Origin: Herpetosiphon geysericola
GTDB lineage: Bacteria; Chloroflexota; Chloroflexia; Chloroflexales; Herpetosiphonaceae
Direction of reading: 5' to 3'
Assembly (NCBI RefSeq): GCF_001306135.1
Contig: NZ_LGKP01000003.1
Coordinates: 62,001 to 126,000 of the forward strand
DNA: 64,000 nucleotides
Positions 53,725-63,019 of the stretch are shown in pieces (the first letter of the stretch is position 1; every line of letters begins with the position of its first letter). Position numbers and translations under genes: made by a program. A model generated the notes under the pieces. That model saw nothing but the letters and a program-made list of their open reading frames with translations. It had not been told where the DNA came from and did no database searches.

Positions 53725-55506
53725 ATGCGATTTTTTCGCTGGGTAGGGATTGCAAGTTTGGGGTTGGCACTCAGTTGGCAAGCGGCGGCGGCGACCATCA
53801 ATCAGCTGCACGCTGTGCACACGACAATTACGGTTAATACTGTTGTTGACGATTTTACGCCCAATAATGGCACATGTTCGTTGCGCGAGGCGATTTACGC
53901 GGCCTCTAGCGACCTTCCGTTCGATGCGTGTCCTGCTGGTTCGGCCAGCGATACGATTCAATTGGCCGCAGGTAGCTATCAATTAAGCCTGACTGGTGCG
54001 GAAAGCCCGCAGACTGGCGATCTTGATCTGAATGGCACAATTCAGATTACTGGCGTGACCTCAGCAACCAGCATTATCGATGCGAATGGCATTGATCGGG
54101 CCTTGGAAATTACTGGTGGCAACGTGAGCTTGCGCAATCTGCAAGTGCGCGAAGGGTTTCGCCCAGGAACCACTGAAGAGTTCACCGTCTATGGCCAAGG
54201 CATTTTGCAGCATGCAGGCTCATTGACGATCGACAATAGCATAATCACGACCAATGGCCGGAGTGCTAGTGGCGATATGTATGGTGGTGGCATTGCCTCG
54301 CTGACTGGCTATTTGACAATTACCAATAGTTTAATTGCAAATAACCACCTTCCCTATGTCTATCTGGAGACGAGTGGTGCTGGAGCAGGGCTGTACATCG
54401 ATGCAAGTACGGTAACCATCAATAATTCCCAATTTAGTCAATCGCGTGCGGGAACTGGCGCTGCCATCTATAACAGCGAAGGTCATTTGACCGTCAGCAA
54501 TTCGCGCATCGACCACCATATTAACGATGGTAGTTATTCAGCAGCAATCGTCACCGACTTGGGCCAGATGCAGATCAGCAATAGTTTGTTTAGCAATAAC
54601 GCCCCTAGTGCGCTGTGGCTGCATCGCGGCTCGGCGAGCGTCGTAGGCAGCACATTTGCTGGTAACGGCGGCAATGGCACATTCTATTGCTCGAATGGTG
54701 GAGCGATTGGTATCTTTAAAGGGAATTTAACTGTCAGCAATTCGCGCTTTATCAATAATTGGGCGAATACAGCTGGGGCAATTGGCATTTTGACCGGAAC
54801 CCTAAACATTGACCATAGTGAATTTAGCGGCAATGATGCGCGTGAATTCATGGCTGGCCGCGACATGTGTATTGGCGATGGTGGGGCAATCAGCACGGGC
54901 TATGGCGGCCAAGTGCGGCTTGATTCCAGCACGCTGGCCTATAATCGCGCCGATGGTTTTGCCGCCGCAATCTATCACAATAATAATTCCAGCCCATTGA
55001 TTATCACCAACTCAACGATTGTGTCGAATACCAATAGTTTGCTCAACCCCGAAGATCAGTCGATTGTAGTAAACGATGGGCCGGGGATTGCAGCACTACG
55101 CAATGCGACCGTGCAACTGAGCAACACCATTTTGGCGGGCAACCGTAACGAGGCCAGCAATGTGGCCCGCGATTGTTCGGGCCTGTTCTTCAGTCACGGC
55201 CATGTCTTGATTGAACATGCAGATGCAGTCTGTGATCTGACCCAAGCCACAGGCGATTTGCTTGGCGTGCAGCCGCAGTTGGACAGTTTTGATTTTCATG
55301 GTGGCTTCACCCGCAGCTTTAGCCTAGATCCAGCCAGTCCTGCAATTGATGCAGGCTCCAGCGATTGTGGCGCAACCGATCAACGCTATTTCCCACGGCC
55401 TGTCGATGGTGATAACGACGATCAAGCATTGTGTGATATTGGGGCTTTTGAATTTGGTGCGGCTGCAATGCAGCATAGCATTTATCTTCCCATGACAATC
55501 AAATAA
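53725..55506 (+). CDS. CSLREA-domain secreted parallel beta-helix protein A
   Basis: A 593-residue exported protein. Signal peptide: MRFFRWVGIASLGLALSWQA. Then the CSLREA N-terminal domain: ITVNTVVDDFTPNNGTCSLR, EAIYAASSDLPFDACPAGSA. Many short TI-NS-I-NN turns follow (SLTIDNSIITTNG, HLTVSNSRIDHH, LTVSNSRFINNWANTAGAIG), the signature of a right-handed beta-helix. It ends QHSIYLPMTIK, a YLPxTxK tail also present in the next gene. Such proteins are thought to be surface adhesins or carbohydrate-binding or polysaccharide-modifying proteins; no catalytic residues can be assigned. The ATG is preceded by GTGAGGTAG. Confidence 0.85.
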   Translation: MRFFRWVGIASLGLALSWQAAAATINQLHAVHTTITVNTVVDDFTPNNGTCSLREAIYAASSDLPFDACPAGSASDTIQLAAGSYQLSLTGAESPQTGDLDLNGTIQITGVTSATSIIDANGIDRALEITGGNVSLRNLQVREGFRPGTTEEFTVYGQGILQHAGSLTIDNSIITTNGRSASGDMYGGGIASLTGYLTITNSLIANNHLPYVYLETSGAGAGLYIDASTVTINNSQFSQSRAGTGAAIYNSEGHLTVSNSRIDHHINDGSYSAAIVTDLGQMQISNSLFSNNAPSALWLHRGSASVVGSTFAGNGGNGTFYCSNGGAIGIFKGNLTVSNSRFINNWANTAGAIGILTGTLNIDHSEFSGNDAREFMAGRDMCIGDGGAISTGYGGQVRLDSSTLAYNRADGFAAAIYHNNNSSPLIITNSTIVSNTNSLLNPEDQSIVVNDGPGIAALRNATVQLSNTILAGNRNEASNVARDCSGLFFSHGHVLIEHADAVCDLTQATGDLLGVQPQLDSFDFHGGFTRSFSLDPASPAIDAGSSDCGATDQRYFPRPVDGDNDDQALCDIGAFEFGAAAMQHSIYLPMTIK

Positions 55507-55527
55507 AAAACTCGTGCTCTGCAAACG

Positions 55528-55562
55528 TGCCAGTTGGATGTTGCATCCAGCTGGCATTTTTT
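55528..55562 (+). terminator. Intrinsic terminator of CSLREA protein A
   Basis: Stem TGCCAGTTGGATG / CATCCAGCTGGCA (one G-U pair) with loop TTG, followed by TTTTTT. The same terminator recurs after the paralogue. Confidence 0.9.
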
Positions 55563-55784
55563 GTTGCGTGCCTACGGATAATGCCTGATAACTAGGAGCC
55601 AGTATTTGCACACCAACTCCATAGACAGATATATAGTGCGCACAAGTACAATCGGCGATGCTAGGATACCCGTTGATTGAGTGAATGCATAGTTTAGGTT
55701 TGCTGGATCTGGTTAATCAGAGCAACCTTAACACTTCATGATCTCGTTCTTTGCTAGTGTATTTTGTTGTAGTGAGGTAGGGAT

Positions 55785-57578
55785 ATGCGATTTCTGCATT
55801 GGATTGGGCTTGGGAGTTTGGGATTGGCACTCAGTTGGCAAGCAGCGGCGGCGAATAGCAATCAACCGCAAGTGTTGCACACCACAATTACCGTCAATAC
55901 TGTTGTTGACGATTTTACGCCCAATAATGGCACATGTTCGTTGCGCGAGGCAATTCAGGCTGCCAATACTGATTTGGCAGTTGATGCATGTCCTGCTGGT
56001 TCGGCCAGCGATACGATTCAACTGGCCGCAGGTAGCTATCAATTAAGCCTGATTGGTAGTGATGGCCCGCAGACTGGCGATCTTGATCTGAATGGCTCAA
56101 TTCAAATTACTGGCGTGACCTCAGCCACCAGTATTATCGATGCCAATCGGATTGATCGGGCTATGGAAATTACTGGCGGCAATGTACGTTTAAGCAATCT
56201 GCAAGTGCGTGAAGGTTTCCTTGATGGCATTCCCGAACAATCAACAGTTTATGGGCATGGCATTTTGCATCATGCAGGTTCATTGACGATTGATAGTAGT
56301 TTAATTACGACTAATGGGATTATTACCAGCCCGGCTACCTTTGGTTACAATAATTATGGTGGTGGCATTGCCTCGCTGAGTGGCTATTTAACGATCACCA
56401 ATAGCCTAATTGAGCGCAATCGGGTGCGTCATGTTTATATGGGTGGCATTGGCTCGGGCGGTGGGCTGTATATTGATGCAACCAGCGTGAATATGAGCAA
56501 CTCGACGTTGCGCGAATCGCAAGGTGCTGCTGGTTCGGCTATTTATAATAGTCGTGGACGCTTAAACATCAGCAATTCCACAATTGCGGGCCATGTTGGC
56601 ACATTCGACGGTTCAGCTGCTATCGCCAACGTGCGTGGAGAGCTGACGCTGAGTGATACCAACTTAAACAACAATACCCCAAAAGCACTCGTTCTTGGTG
56701 GCGGCTCAGCGACGATTCGCAATAGTAGTTTTATTGGCAATGGTGGCGGAGGCTCGTTCTATTGCTCATATGGCGGCGCGATTGCAAGCTATGGTCAATT
56801 GGCGATAAGCAACTCACGCTTTGTTGGCAATTGGGCGAATGAAGCTGGGGCAATTGGGGTTGTGACTGGGACAACAACGATCGATCATAGCGAATTTAGT
56901 GCGAATTACGCCCAAATAACTTCAACCGGACGCGATGAATGTCGCGGCAATGGCGGGGTCATTCAAACAGGCAATAATGGCAAAGTTAGCATTGATTCGA
57001 GTACACTGGCCTATAACCGCGCCGATGGCTATGCAGCCGCAATCTATCACTCCTACAACCCAAATCCCTTGATCATTCACAATTCGACGATTGTTTCGAA
57101 TACGAACTCCTTATTGCACCCTTACACCCAAGAAATTGTCGAGGATGATGGACCGGGCATTGCGGCGCTTAACAGCTCAAGCGTGCAACTGAGCAACACC
57201 ATTTTGGCGGGCAACCGCAACGAGGCCAGCAATGTGGCCCGCGATTGTTCGGGCCTGTTCTTAAGTCACGGCTATGTCTTGATTGAACATGCAGATGCAG
57301 TCTGTGATCTGACCCAAGCCACAGGCGATTTGCTTGGCGTGCAGCCCAAGCTGGAGAGCTTTGCTTTCCATGGTGGTGCGACTCGCAGCTTTAGCCTGAG
57401 CGCCGCTAGCCCTGCAATTGATGCAGGCTCCAGCGATTGTGGCCCAACCGATCAACGCTATGTTCCACGGCCTGTTGATGGTGATAACGACGATCAAGCA
57501 TTATGTGATATTGGGTCCTTCGAATTTGCTGCAGCTGCAATGCAGGATAGCGTCTATCTTCCCATGACAATGAAATAA
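55785..57578 (+). CDS. CSLREA-domain secreted parallel beta-helix protein B
   Basis: A 597-residue paralogue of the previous protein, with the same order: a signal peptide (MRFLHWIGLGSLGLALSWQA), CSLREA domain (NNGTCSLREAIQAANTDLAV, DACPAGSASDTIQLAAGSYQ), beta-helix turns and the tail QDSVYLPMTMK. The ATG follows GTGAGGTAGGG, nearly the same leader as gene A. Long stretches at both ends are almost identical in DNA to gene A while the middle (about residues 170-400) has many changes, which suggests duplication plus gene conversion. Function as for A: surface or secreted protein, unproven. Confidence 0.85.
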   Translation: MRFLHWIGLGSLGLALSWQAAAANSNQPQVLHTTITVNTVVDDFTPNNGTCSLREAIQAANTDLAVDACPAGSASDTIQLAAGSYQLSLIGSDGPQTGDLDLNGSIQITGVTSATSIIDANRIDRAMEITGGNVRLSNLQVREGFLDGIPEQSTVYGHGILHHAGSLTIDSSLITTNGIITSPATFGYNNYGGGIASLSGYLTITNSLIERNRVRHVYMGGIGSGGGLYIDATSVNMSNSTLRESQGAAGSAIYNSRGRLNISNSTIAGHVGTFDGSAAIANVRGELTLSDTNLNNNTPKALVLGGGSATIRNSSFIGNGGGGSFYCSYGGAIASYGQLAISNSRFVGNWANEAGAIGVVTGTTTIDHSEFSANYAQITSTGRDECRGNGGVIQTGNNGKVSIDSSTLAYNRADGYAAAIYHSYNPNPLIIHNSTIVSNTNSLLHPYTQEIVEDDGPGIAALNSSSVQLSNTILAGNRNEASNVARDCSGLFLSHGYVLIEHADAVCDLTQATGDLLGVQPKLESFAFHGGATRSFSLSAASPAIDAGSSDCGPTDQRYVPRPVDGDNDDQALCDIGSFEFAAAAMQDSVYLPMTMK

Positions 57579-57600
57579 AAAAACTCGTGCTCTGCAAACG

Positions 57601-57635
57601 TGCCAGTTGGATGCTGCATCCAGCTGGCATTTTTT
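57601..57635 (+). terminator. Intrinsic terminator of CSLREA protein B
   Basis: TGCCAGTTGGATG-CTG-CATCCAGCTGGCA followed by TTTTTT, a duplicate of the terminator after gene A. Confidence 0.9.
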
Positions 57636-57786
57636 GTTGCGTGCATGCTCATTCTACCTGATCATACTTGCCAAGAATGCTATAACAGTGGTGGTAGGCT
57701 CGCGTGTTGCCGAGCGATGCAAAGGCCTGCCTGAGAGCAACGAGGGGTTTGGTTGCCAGTTATTTACCTTTATAGGAGTAGCAATC

Positions 57787-60099
57787 ATGATTCGTAAACG
57801 CTATCTCGTGGTGATCGGCTTGGTTTTAGCGAGCACATGGCTTCTGCCTGCTGCCGCACGCGATCAAGCTAACCAGCAACCAGCGGCAGTTTTAGCGCCC
57901 TCTGGCGAAACGATTACGTACCAAGGGATGTTACGCGAAAGTGGTAGCGTCGCCAATGGCGTTTTTGATTTTCAATTTGGTTTGTATTCGACCGCAACAG
58001 GTGGCACCGCCTTAGCAACGATAACCCAAGACGATTTGAATGTGAGCAATGGGCTTTTTACAACCCAACTTAGCTTTGGCGAAGATTTCTTTAATGGTGA
58101 AAGCCGTTGGATTGAGCTAGCAGTCAAGGCCGATACGAGCACGAGTTATACGATCCTTACGCCGCGTCAGCAGGTGACAGCTGCTCCCTTGGCTTTGGCC
58201 TTGCCTGGCTTCTGGACGCGCCAAAACGTATTTAGCCCCAACATAATTGGTGGTTACGAAGGGAATACTATCACAAGTAATAGCATTGGTAGCACGATTA
58301 ACGGTGGTGGCAACGTTGATAATGTAAATAGTGCCTACGATAGCTATAGCGCAATTGGCGGTGGCGCTGGTAACCGTGCTGGTAGCGATGATGGTGCACC
58401 GAGTAATGATGGCTATTCCACGATTGGCGGTGGGATCAACAACATTGCGAGCCAAGAATATGTGGTGATTGGCGGTGGTCAAACGAACAATGTTAACGGC
58501 GCTTGGTCAACGATTGGCGGCGGCATCAACAATACGATCAGTGGCCGTTATAGTGTGATTGCTGGTGGCGGCGGCCCAACTGGCAATACAATCTACGACG
58601 ATTATGGCACGATTGCTGGGGGCAGCGAAAATAGCGCTGGCTTAACCGGCGATGCAGTCAGCCAAATGTATGCAACTGTTGGCGGAGGCCGCGCCAATCT
58701 GGCCAGCGATAATTATACGATTGTTGGCGGTGGCCGCAGCAACAGCGTGAGCGACGACTATTCGACAATTGCTGGTGGCTACAACAATAGTATTGTGGCG
58801 CAATTTGCCACGATCAGCGGCGGCGGTAGTGCTACTAGCACTCAAGCCAATCGGGTTTACGACAATTATGGCACCATCGGCGGTGGGACTAATAACGCCG
58901 CAGGCCTTAGTGGCGATACCATCAATCAGCAATATACCACGGTCAGTGGTGGCACAAGCAACATTGCTAGCGAAGATGCAGCTACGGTTGGCGGTGGTAG
59001 CGGCAATACTGCCAGTGCTAATTACACCACGGTTGCTGGGGGCACAAGCAATACTGCTAGCGGCGATACCAGCAGCATCGGCGGTGGCCAACTCAATGCA
59101 GCGAGTGGAAGTTACTCGGTGATTGCTGGAGGCCGTGGCAATACCGCTTCTTCCAATATTGCAGGGGTCGGTGGTGGTCAATCGAATCAAGCTACCAACA
59201 CTGGAGCTTTTGTTGGTGGCGGCCAGACCAACACAGCGACTGGCCAATATTCAGTTGTCGCTGGTGGCGTTAATAATGATGCAACCAATACCTATGCTTC
59301 AGTCGTTGGTGGCATCAACAACCAAGCTGCTGGGGCTGGCACCTTCGTTGGTGGTGGCCAGAACAACAACGCCAATAGCACACTCTCGGCAATTCTTGGC
59401 GGGAGCGGCAATACAACCTTAGCCGATTATACCGTTGCCGCTGGCGAGAATGCAGTTGCGGCCCATGCTGGAAGTTTTGTCTGGGCTGGGCAACAAACCG
59501 ACAAAAAAGATACAGTTTCGACGACTGCACCCGGCCAGTTTATTGTGCGTGCTCCAGGCGGAGCGTGGTTTGGGAGCAGCACCAAGGTTGATATTCCCGC
59601 TGGTGCAATCTTGGCGACTGAAAGTGGCGCTTTTCTGAGTAAAGGTGGCACATGGTCCAATTCATCAGATAAAAATCTCAAATCGAATTTTACCGCAATT
59701 GACCCTCAGCTGCTGCTCGATCAGCTGGCTGCGATTCCCGTTCAAGCGTGGAACTATACCAGCGAAGGCTCAAGCGTGCGCCATATTGGCCCAACGGCCC
59801 AAGATTTTTATACAGCCTTTGGCTTAGGCAGCGACGATCGGCATATAGCTACGGTTGATGCAGATGGCGTGGCGTTGGCAGCGATTCAAGGCTTGCATAG
59901 TTTAGCCACAGCCCAAGCCAAAACCATCGATCAACAGGCCGATCAATTGGCTGCCTTCGATGAGCGACTTGCTGCCTTGGAGCGTGGTCAACCAGCCCAA
60001 AACGGGTTTTTCTGGCTTTGGCTGCTGCCACTATGCGGATTAGCACTTGGCTTAGGTTGGCTGCTTGGGCGGCGGAGCGCCAAGGGTCAACGTATATGA
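57787..60099 (+). CDS. YadA-like head protein with Peptidase S74 chaperone domain and C-terminal anchor
   Basis: A 770-residue protein from the ATG at 57787 (GGAG eight bases upstream). A signal peptide and short beta domain ([20 protein letters not shown]) lead into a head of Gly-rich repeats of about 14 residues ([34 protein letters not shown]), roughly residues 160-600, like trimeric autotransporter or tail-fibre beta-rolls. Then comes the S74 intramolecular chaperone: [20 protein letters not shown], with Ser627 and Lys632 spaced as in the self-cleaving dyad. A coiled coil ([20 protein letters not shown]) and a membrane segment ([20 protein letters not shown]) end it. It should form trimers and self-cleave before Ser627, unusual because the anchor lies on the far side. 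Overlaps the next gene by ATGA. Confidence 0.85.
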   Translation: MIRKRYLVVIGLVLASTWLLPAAARDQANQQPAAVLAPSGETITYQGMLRESGSVANGVFDFQFGLYSTATGGTALATITQDDLNVSNGLFTTQLSFGEDFFNGESRWIELAVKADTSTSYTILTPRQQVTAAPLALALPGFWTRQNVFSPNIIGGYEGNTITSNSIGSTINGGGNVDNVNSAYDSYSAIGGGAGNRAGSDDGAPSNDGYSTIGGGINNIASQEYVVIGGGQTNNVNGAWSTIGGGINNTISGRYSVIAGGGGPTGNTIYDDYGTIAGGSENSAGLTGDAVSQMYATVGGGRANLASDNYTIVGGGRSNSVSDDYSTIAGGYNNSIVAQFATISGGGSATSTQANRVYDNYGTIGGGTNNAAGLSGDTINQQYTTVSGGTSNIASEDAATVGGGSGNTASANYTTVAGGTSNTASGDTSSIGGGQLNAASGSYSVIAGGRGNTASSNIAGVGGGQSNQATNTGAFVGGGQTNTATGQYSVVAGGVNNDATNTYASVVGGINNQAAGAGTFVGGGQNNNANSTLSAILGGSGNTTLADYTVAAGENAVAAHAGSFVWAGQQTDKKDTVSTTAPGQFIVRAPGGAWFGSSTKVDIPAGAILATESGAFLSKGGTWSNSSDKNLKSNFTAIDPQLLLDQLAAIPVQAWNYTSEGSSVRHIGPTAQDFYTAFGLGSDDRHIATVDADGVALAAIQGLHSLATAQAKTIDQQADQLAAFDERLAALERGQPAQNGFFWLWLLPLCGLALGLGWLLGRRSAKGQRI

Positions 60100-60710
60100 A
60101 AAAGCGCTTAATCTGGTCGATCTTTCCATTGGTGATCATTATGCTGGCGATTCGGCTGGCTCAAGCTCAATCGGGCGGCGTTTTTAGCCTTGAGTGGACG
60201 ACAATCGATAGCGGTGGCGGAACGAGCAACGGTGGTGATTTTGAAGTGCATGGCTCGATTGGTCAAGCTGATGCGAACGCTGCTAGCACTGGCGGCGATT
60301 TTAGCCTTGAAGGCGGCTTTTGGGTTGGCGTGCCAACCTTGACCCCAACGCCAACCAATACGCCAACCAACACGCCGACGAATACGCCGACGAATACGCC
60401 AACGAATACGCCAACTAACACGCCGACGAATACGCCAACTGAAACAGCGACGAATACGCCGACGAATACACCAACCGCAACCGCGACGAACACGCCAACC
60501 GCAACTGCGACTAAAACAGCGACGAATACGCCAACCGTCACAGCGACGAACACAGCGACGAATACGCCAACCAACACACCAACCGCAACCGCGACGAATA
60601 TACCAACCGTTACAGCGAGTACCACGCCAACCAATCCTACCTCGCTATATCGTGTGTATTTACCTCAAACAATGCGGGCTGAAACTGCGCTACGCCACAA
60701 CAAGCGCTAG
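60096..60710 (+). CDS. Secreted protein with proline-threonine linker and YLPQTMR tail
   Basis: A 204-residue protein, its ATG overlapping the previous stop (ATGA at 60096-60099), so it is translationally coupled. Signal peptide [20 protein letters not shown]; then [43 protein letters not shown], a domain seen in many secreted proteins of this phylum. Next is a TNTPTNTPT linker of about 90 residues. The tail [20 protein letters not shown] matches the YLPxT tails of the CSLREA proteins. Likely a surface-exposed stalk protein. The linker DNA (60347-60640) is a 12-base period ACGCCNACNAAT-type repeat prone to slippage. Confidence 0.75.
   Translation: MKKRLIWSIFPLVIIMLAIRLAQAQSGGVFSLEWTTIDSGGGTSNGGDFEVHGSIGQADANAASTGGDFSLEGGFWVGVPTLTPTPTNTPTNTPTNTPTNTPTNTPTNTPTNTPTETATNTPTNTPTATATNTPTATATKTATNTPTVTATNTATNTPTNTPTATATNIPTVTASTTPTNPTSLYRVYLPQTMRAETALRHNKR
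60347..60640 (+). repeat. 12-base tandem repeat encoding the PTNT linker
   Basis: Units of ACGCC(A/G)AC(G/C)AA(T/C) with ACAGCGAC variants give a proline-threonine-asparagine linker in frame. The variation is mostly silent, so the peptide is under selection rather than being recent slippage only. Confidence 0.9.
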
Positions 60711-60804
60711 CACGCACGCAACGAGCTTGATCAAACAGAATAAATCTGTTTGATCAAGCTTCAACCTTCATCAAGCGCTGCTAACTGGTTTTGGCCCGAT
60801 TGAC

Positions 60805-60832
60805 TTGACACATTATTAAATTGTGTTAATAT
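60805..60832 (+). promoter_or_regulatory. Promoter of the GH5 gene
   Basis: TTGACA (60805-60810), 16 bases, TAATAT (60827-60832). It lies just before the palindromic operator. Confidence 0.65.
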
Positions 60833-60842
60833 TTGTTTTATC

Positions 60843-60866
60843 GGTATCGTTTCCGGAAACGATACC
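60843..60866 (+). promoter_or_regulatory. LacI-type operator upstream of the GH5 gene
   Basis: A perfect 24-base palindrome whose left half is GGTATCGTTTCC and right half its complement. A central TTTCCGGAAA with CG steps is typical of LacI/GalR family operators. It is centred about 22 bases downstream of the -10 box, so a bound repressor would block elongation or initiation. Sugar-responsive control of the glucanase is the natural reading; no LacI gene is in the window. Confidence 0.75.
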
Positions 60867-60939
60867 AGAACGTTCGCGCTTTTCAAGTTGTCCAACCGAT
60901 GCTACTCGACAGACAGTCCATCGTTCAAGGAGGAACAGG

Positions 60940-62961
60940 ATGCACAAGCTGCCTAGGCTGATGGTTTTACTGACGCTTCTTAGCACAATTGTCGCCCAAT
61001 ATTCAGCAGCGCCAGCTGCCCAAGCTGCATTTGGCGCTGGCGATTTTCTTAAAGCCAATGGCCCAACTGTGCGCAATAATTCCGGCAATGGCACAGTTGT
61101 GACGCTCAAAGGCACCAATCTTGGTGGTTGGTTGCTGCAAGAAGGCTGGATGTCGCCCTTGGGCTATCCCGCGCTACCACGCACCAACTGGACTGCCAGC
61201 GGATCGGCTGCTGGTGCTAGTGCCGCCATCGATGGCAACCCTGCTACTCGCTGGACAAGCAATGCCCCCCAAGCCAATGGCCAGTGGTTCCAAGTTGATC
61301 TTGGGGCCAATCAAGCTGTCGAACGGGTCACGATCGACGCTGGCTCCTCGACTGGCGATTATCCGCGCCAATACCAAGTGCAAGCCTTTATCAATAATGC
61401 TTGGTTGACGGTTGGCAGCGGCAGTGGCACGAGCCAAGTTGTGACGGTTCAATTTAATAGCACCCAAGTAACCCGTTTAATTCGGGTCTTGCAAACAGGC
61501 TCAAGCGGCAGTTGGTGGTCAATTCACGAATTTAATGCCCAGATTGCTGATGAATTTAATTTGCGCCAAGCCTTGACCAGCCGTTTTGGCAGCAGTACCG
61601 CCGATAGTTTGATTGCAGGCTATCAGGATACGTGGATTCAAGCCAGCGACCTCGATACTATCAAGGCAATGGGCCTGAATATGGTGCGCGTCCCGATTCA
61701 CTGGCTGGTGTTGATGAATCCTAACGGCACGATGAAATCGGATGCTGAGGCCTTTCGCAAGCTTGATTGGCTGATTAGTGAAAGCAGCAAGCGCAATTTA
61801 TATGTGATGCTCGATTTGCATGGCGCGCCTGGTGCTGCTTGCCCATGGCACTCGTGCGGCCAAACAGGCACCAACCAACTCTGGACTAACGCTACCTATC
61901 AAAATTGGACAGTGCAAATTTGGGAGCGCTTGGCGACGCGCTATCGCGGCAACCCAACTGTAGCCGCCTACGACTTGCTCAACGAGCCATTATTGAGCAA
62001 TGGCGAAGCAGAAACTGCCCAACAAATTCGCCAAAAATTTGATTTCTTTGATCGACTGTATGATGCAGTGCGAGCGAAAGACCCCGACCATATGATTGTT
62101 ATGGCTGCCTTCTACGACTGGTATCAAGCGTTATCGCCAGCAACCTATGGCTGGACAAACGTGATGTATCAATTGCATCACTATAACTTTGATACAGTCA
62201 ATGATTGGAATGTGACCAACAACTTCATCCAAAGTGCTTTAGACAAATACGCGACCTTCATCAACGATTGGAACGTCCCTGGTTTCGCTGGTGAATATTG
62301 GTTCTCGACCCACTACGATTTGTATGAAAAATTTATGTCGGGCCTCAACGCCCTGAACGTTTCATGGACGAACTGGACGTATAAGGTTAATGGCGGCGGC
62401 AACTGGGGCTTTTATCAAAACAATACCCAAGCTATACCCGACCTTTTAAATGATAGTGCACCAACAATTGCCGATAAATGGTCACGCTTCAGCACCAATT
62501 ATTTCCAGCCAAATACCCAGTTTCAAAATACGGTGCGAGCTTATGCGCCTGAAGGTTCATGGGTTGCGCTGCAAGCTGGTGCCAACAGTAATTATGTAAG
62601 TGCCGATAATTATGGCAATAATCCCCTCGTTGCCAATCGCCCAACCATCCAAGGCTGGGAAAAATTCCGCATGATCACAAATCCTGATGGCACAGTTTCG
62701 TTCATGGCAATGGCCAACAACAAATATGTCGTTGCCGATTTGAACCAAGGCGGGCGACTCGTTGCACAATCACGTGGGGTTTTGGGCTGGGAGAAATTCC
62801 GCCGCGTTGAGCTTGGCAATGGCACGTTTGGTTTACAAGCAATGGCCAATAACAAGTATGTCACTACTGATTTGAATAGCGGCTCACCAGTGCTGATTGC
62901 CAATCGCGATGCAATCGGTGGCGCATGGGAGGCCTTTACCTTCGTTGCGACTGCTCCTTAA
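60940..62961 (+). CDS. GH5 glucanase with inserted CBM32 and C-terminal beta-trefoil-like domain
   Basis: A 673-residue secreted enzyme; ATG 60940 behind AGGAGG. A signal peptide (1-30) is followed by the GH5 exo-beta-1,3-glucanase-type start LKGTNLGGWLLQEGWMSPLG (57-76). An F5/8-type C (CBM32) module (about 83-201, ASGSAAGASAAIDGNPATRW onward, WWSIHEF end) is inserted in a loop of the barrel, which resumes at EFNLRQALTSRFG. Acid/base Glu349 (YDLLNEPLL), nucleophile Glu452 (GFAGEYWF), and HGAPG. C-terminal domain (about 540-673, VALQAGANSNYVSADNYGNN and two MANNKYV repeats) is fascin/ricin-like beta-trefoil. It should cleave beta-glucans outside the cell. Control by the LacI palindrome is likely. 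Confidence 0.9.
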   Translation: MHKLPRLMVLLTLLSTIVAQYSAAPAAQAAFGAGDFLKANGPTVRNNSGNGTVVTLKGTNLGGWLLQEGWMSPLGYPALPRTNWTASGSAAGASAAIDGNPATRWTSNAPQANGQWFQVDLGANQAVERVTIDAGSSTGDYPRQYQVQAFINNAWLTVGSGSGTSQVVTVQFNSTQVTRLIRVLQTGSSGSWWSIHEFNAQIADEFNLRQALTSRFGSSTADSLIAGYQDTWIQASDLDTIKAMGLNMVRVPIHWLVLMNPNGTMKSDAEAFRKLDWLISESSKRNLYVMLDLHGAPGAACPWHSCGQTGTNQLWTNATYQNWTVQIWERLATRYRGNPTVAAYDLLNEPLLSNGEAETAQQIRQKFDFFDRLYDAVRAKDPDHMIVMAAFYDWYQALSPATYGWTNVMYQLHHYNFDTVNDWNVTNNFIQSALDKYATFINDWNVPGFAGEYWFSTHYDLYEKFMSGLNALNVSWTNWTYKVNGGGNWGFYQNNTQAIPDLLNDSAPTIADKWSRFSTNYFQPNTQFQNTVRAYAPEGSWVALQAGANSNYVSADNYGNNPLVANRPTIQGWEKFRMITNPDGTVSFMAMANNKYVVADLNQGGRLVAQSRGVLGWEKFRRVELGNGTFGLQAMANNKYVTTDLNSGSPVLIANRDAIGGAWEAFTFVATAP

Positions 62962-62980
62962 GCCTTATTTGCTTACCCCA

Positions 62981-63014
62981 ACCCCTCTTCTGGCCAGCAG
63001 GAGAGGGGTTTTTG
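62981..63014 (+). terminator. Intrinsic terminator of the GH5 gene
   Basis: ACCCCTCT / AGAGGGGT with a loop, followed by TTTTTGC. It lies 20 bases past the stop. Confidence 0.8.
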
Positions 63015-63019
63015 CTTGA

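Noticed and set aside
60263-60634. Minus-strand open frame rich in VGVFVGV
   Set aside because: It is the reverse reading of the 12-base PTNT repeat; the plus-strand frame has a signal peptide and a tail, and the minus frame has no ribosome site.
60347-60640. CRISPR-like tandem array
   Set aside because: Units are 12 bases, have no spacers, keep a reading frame and vary silently.
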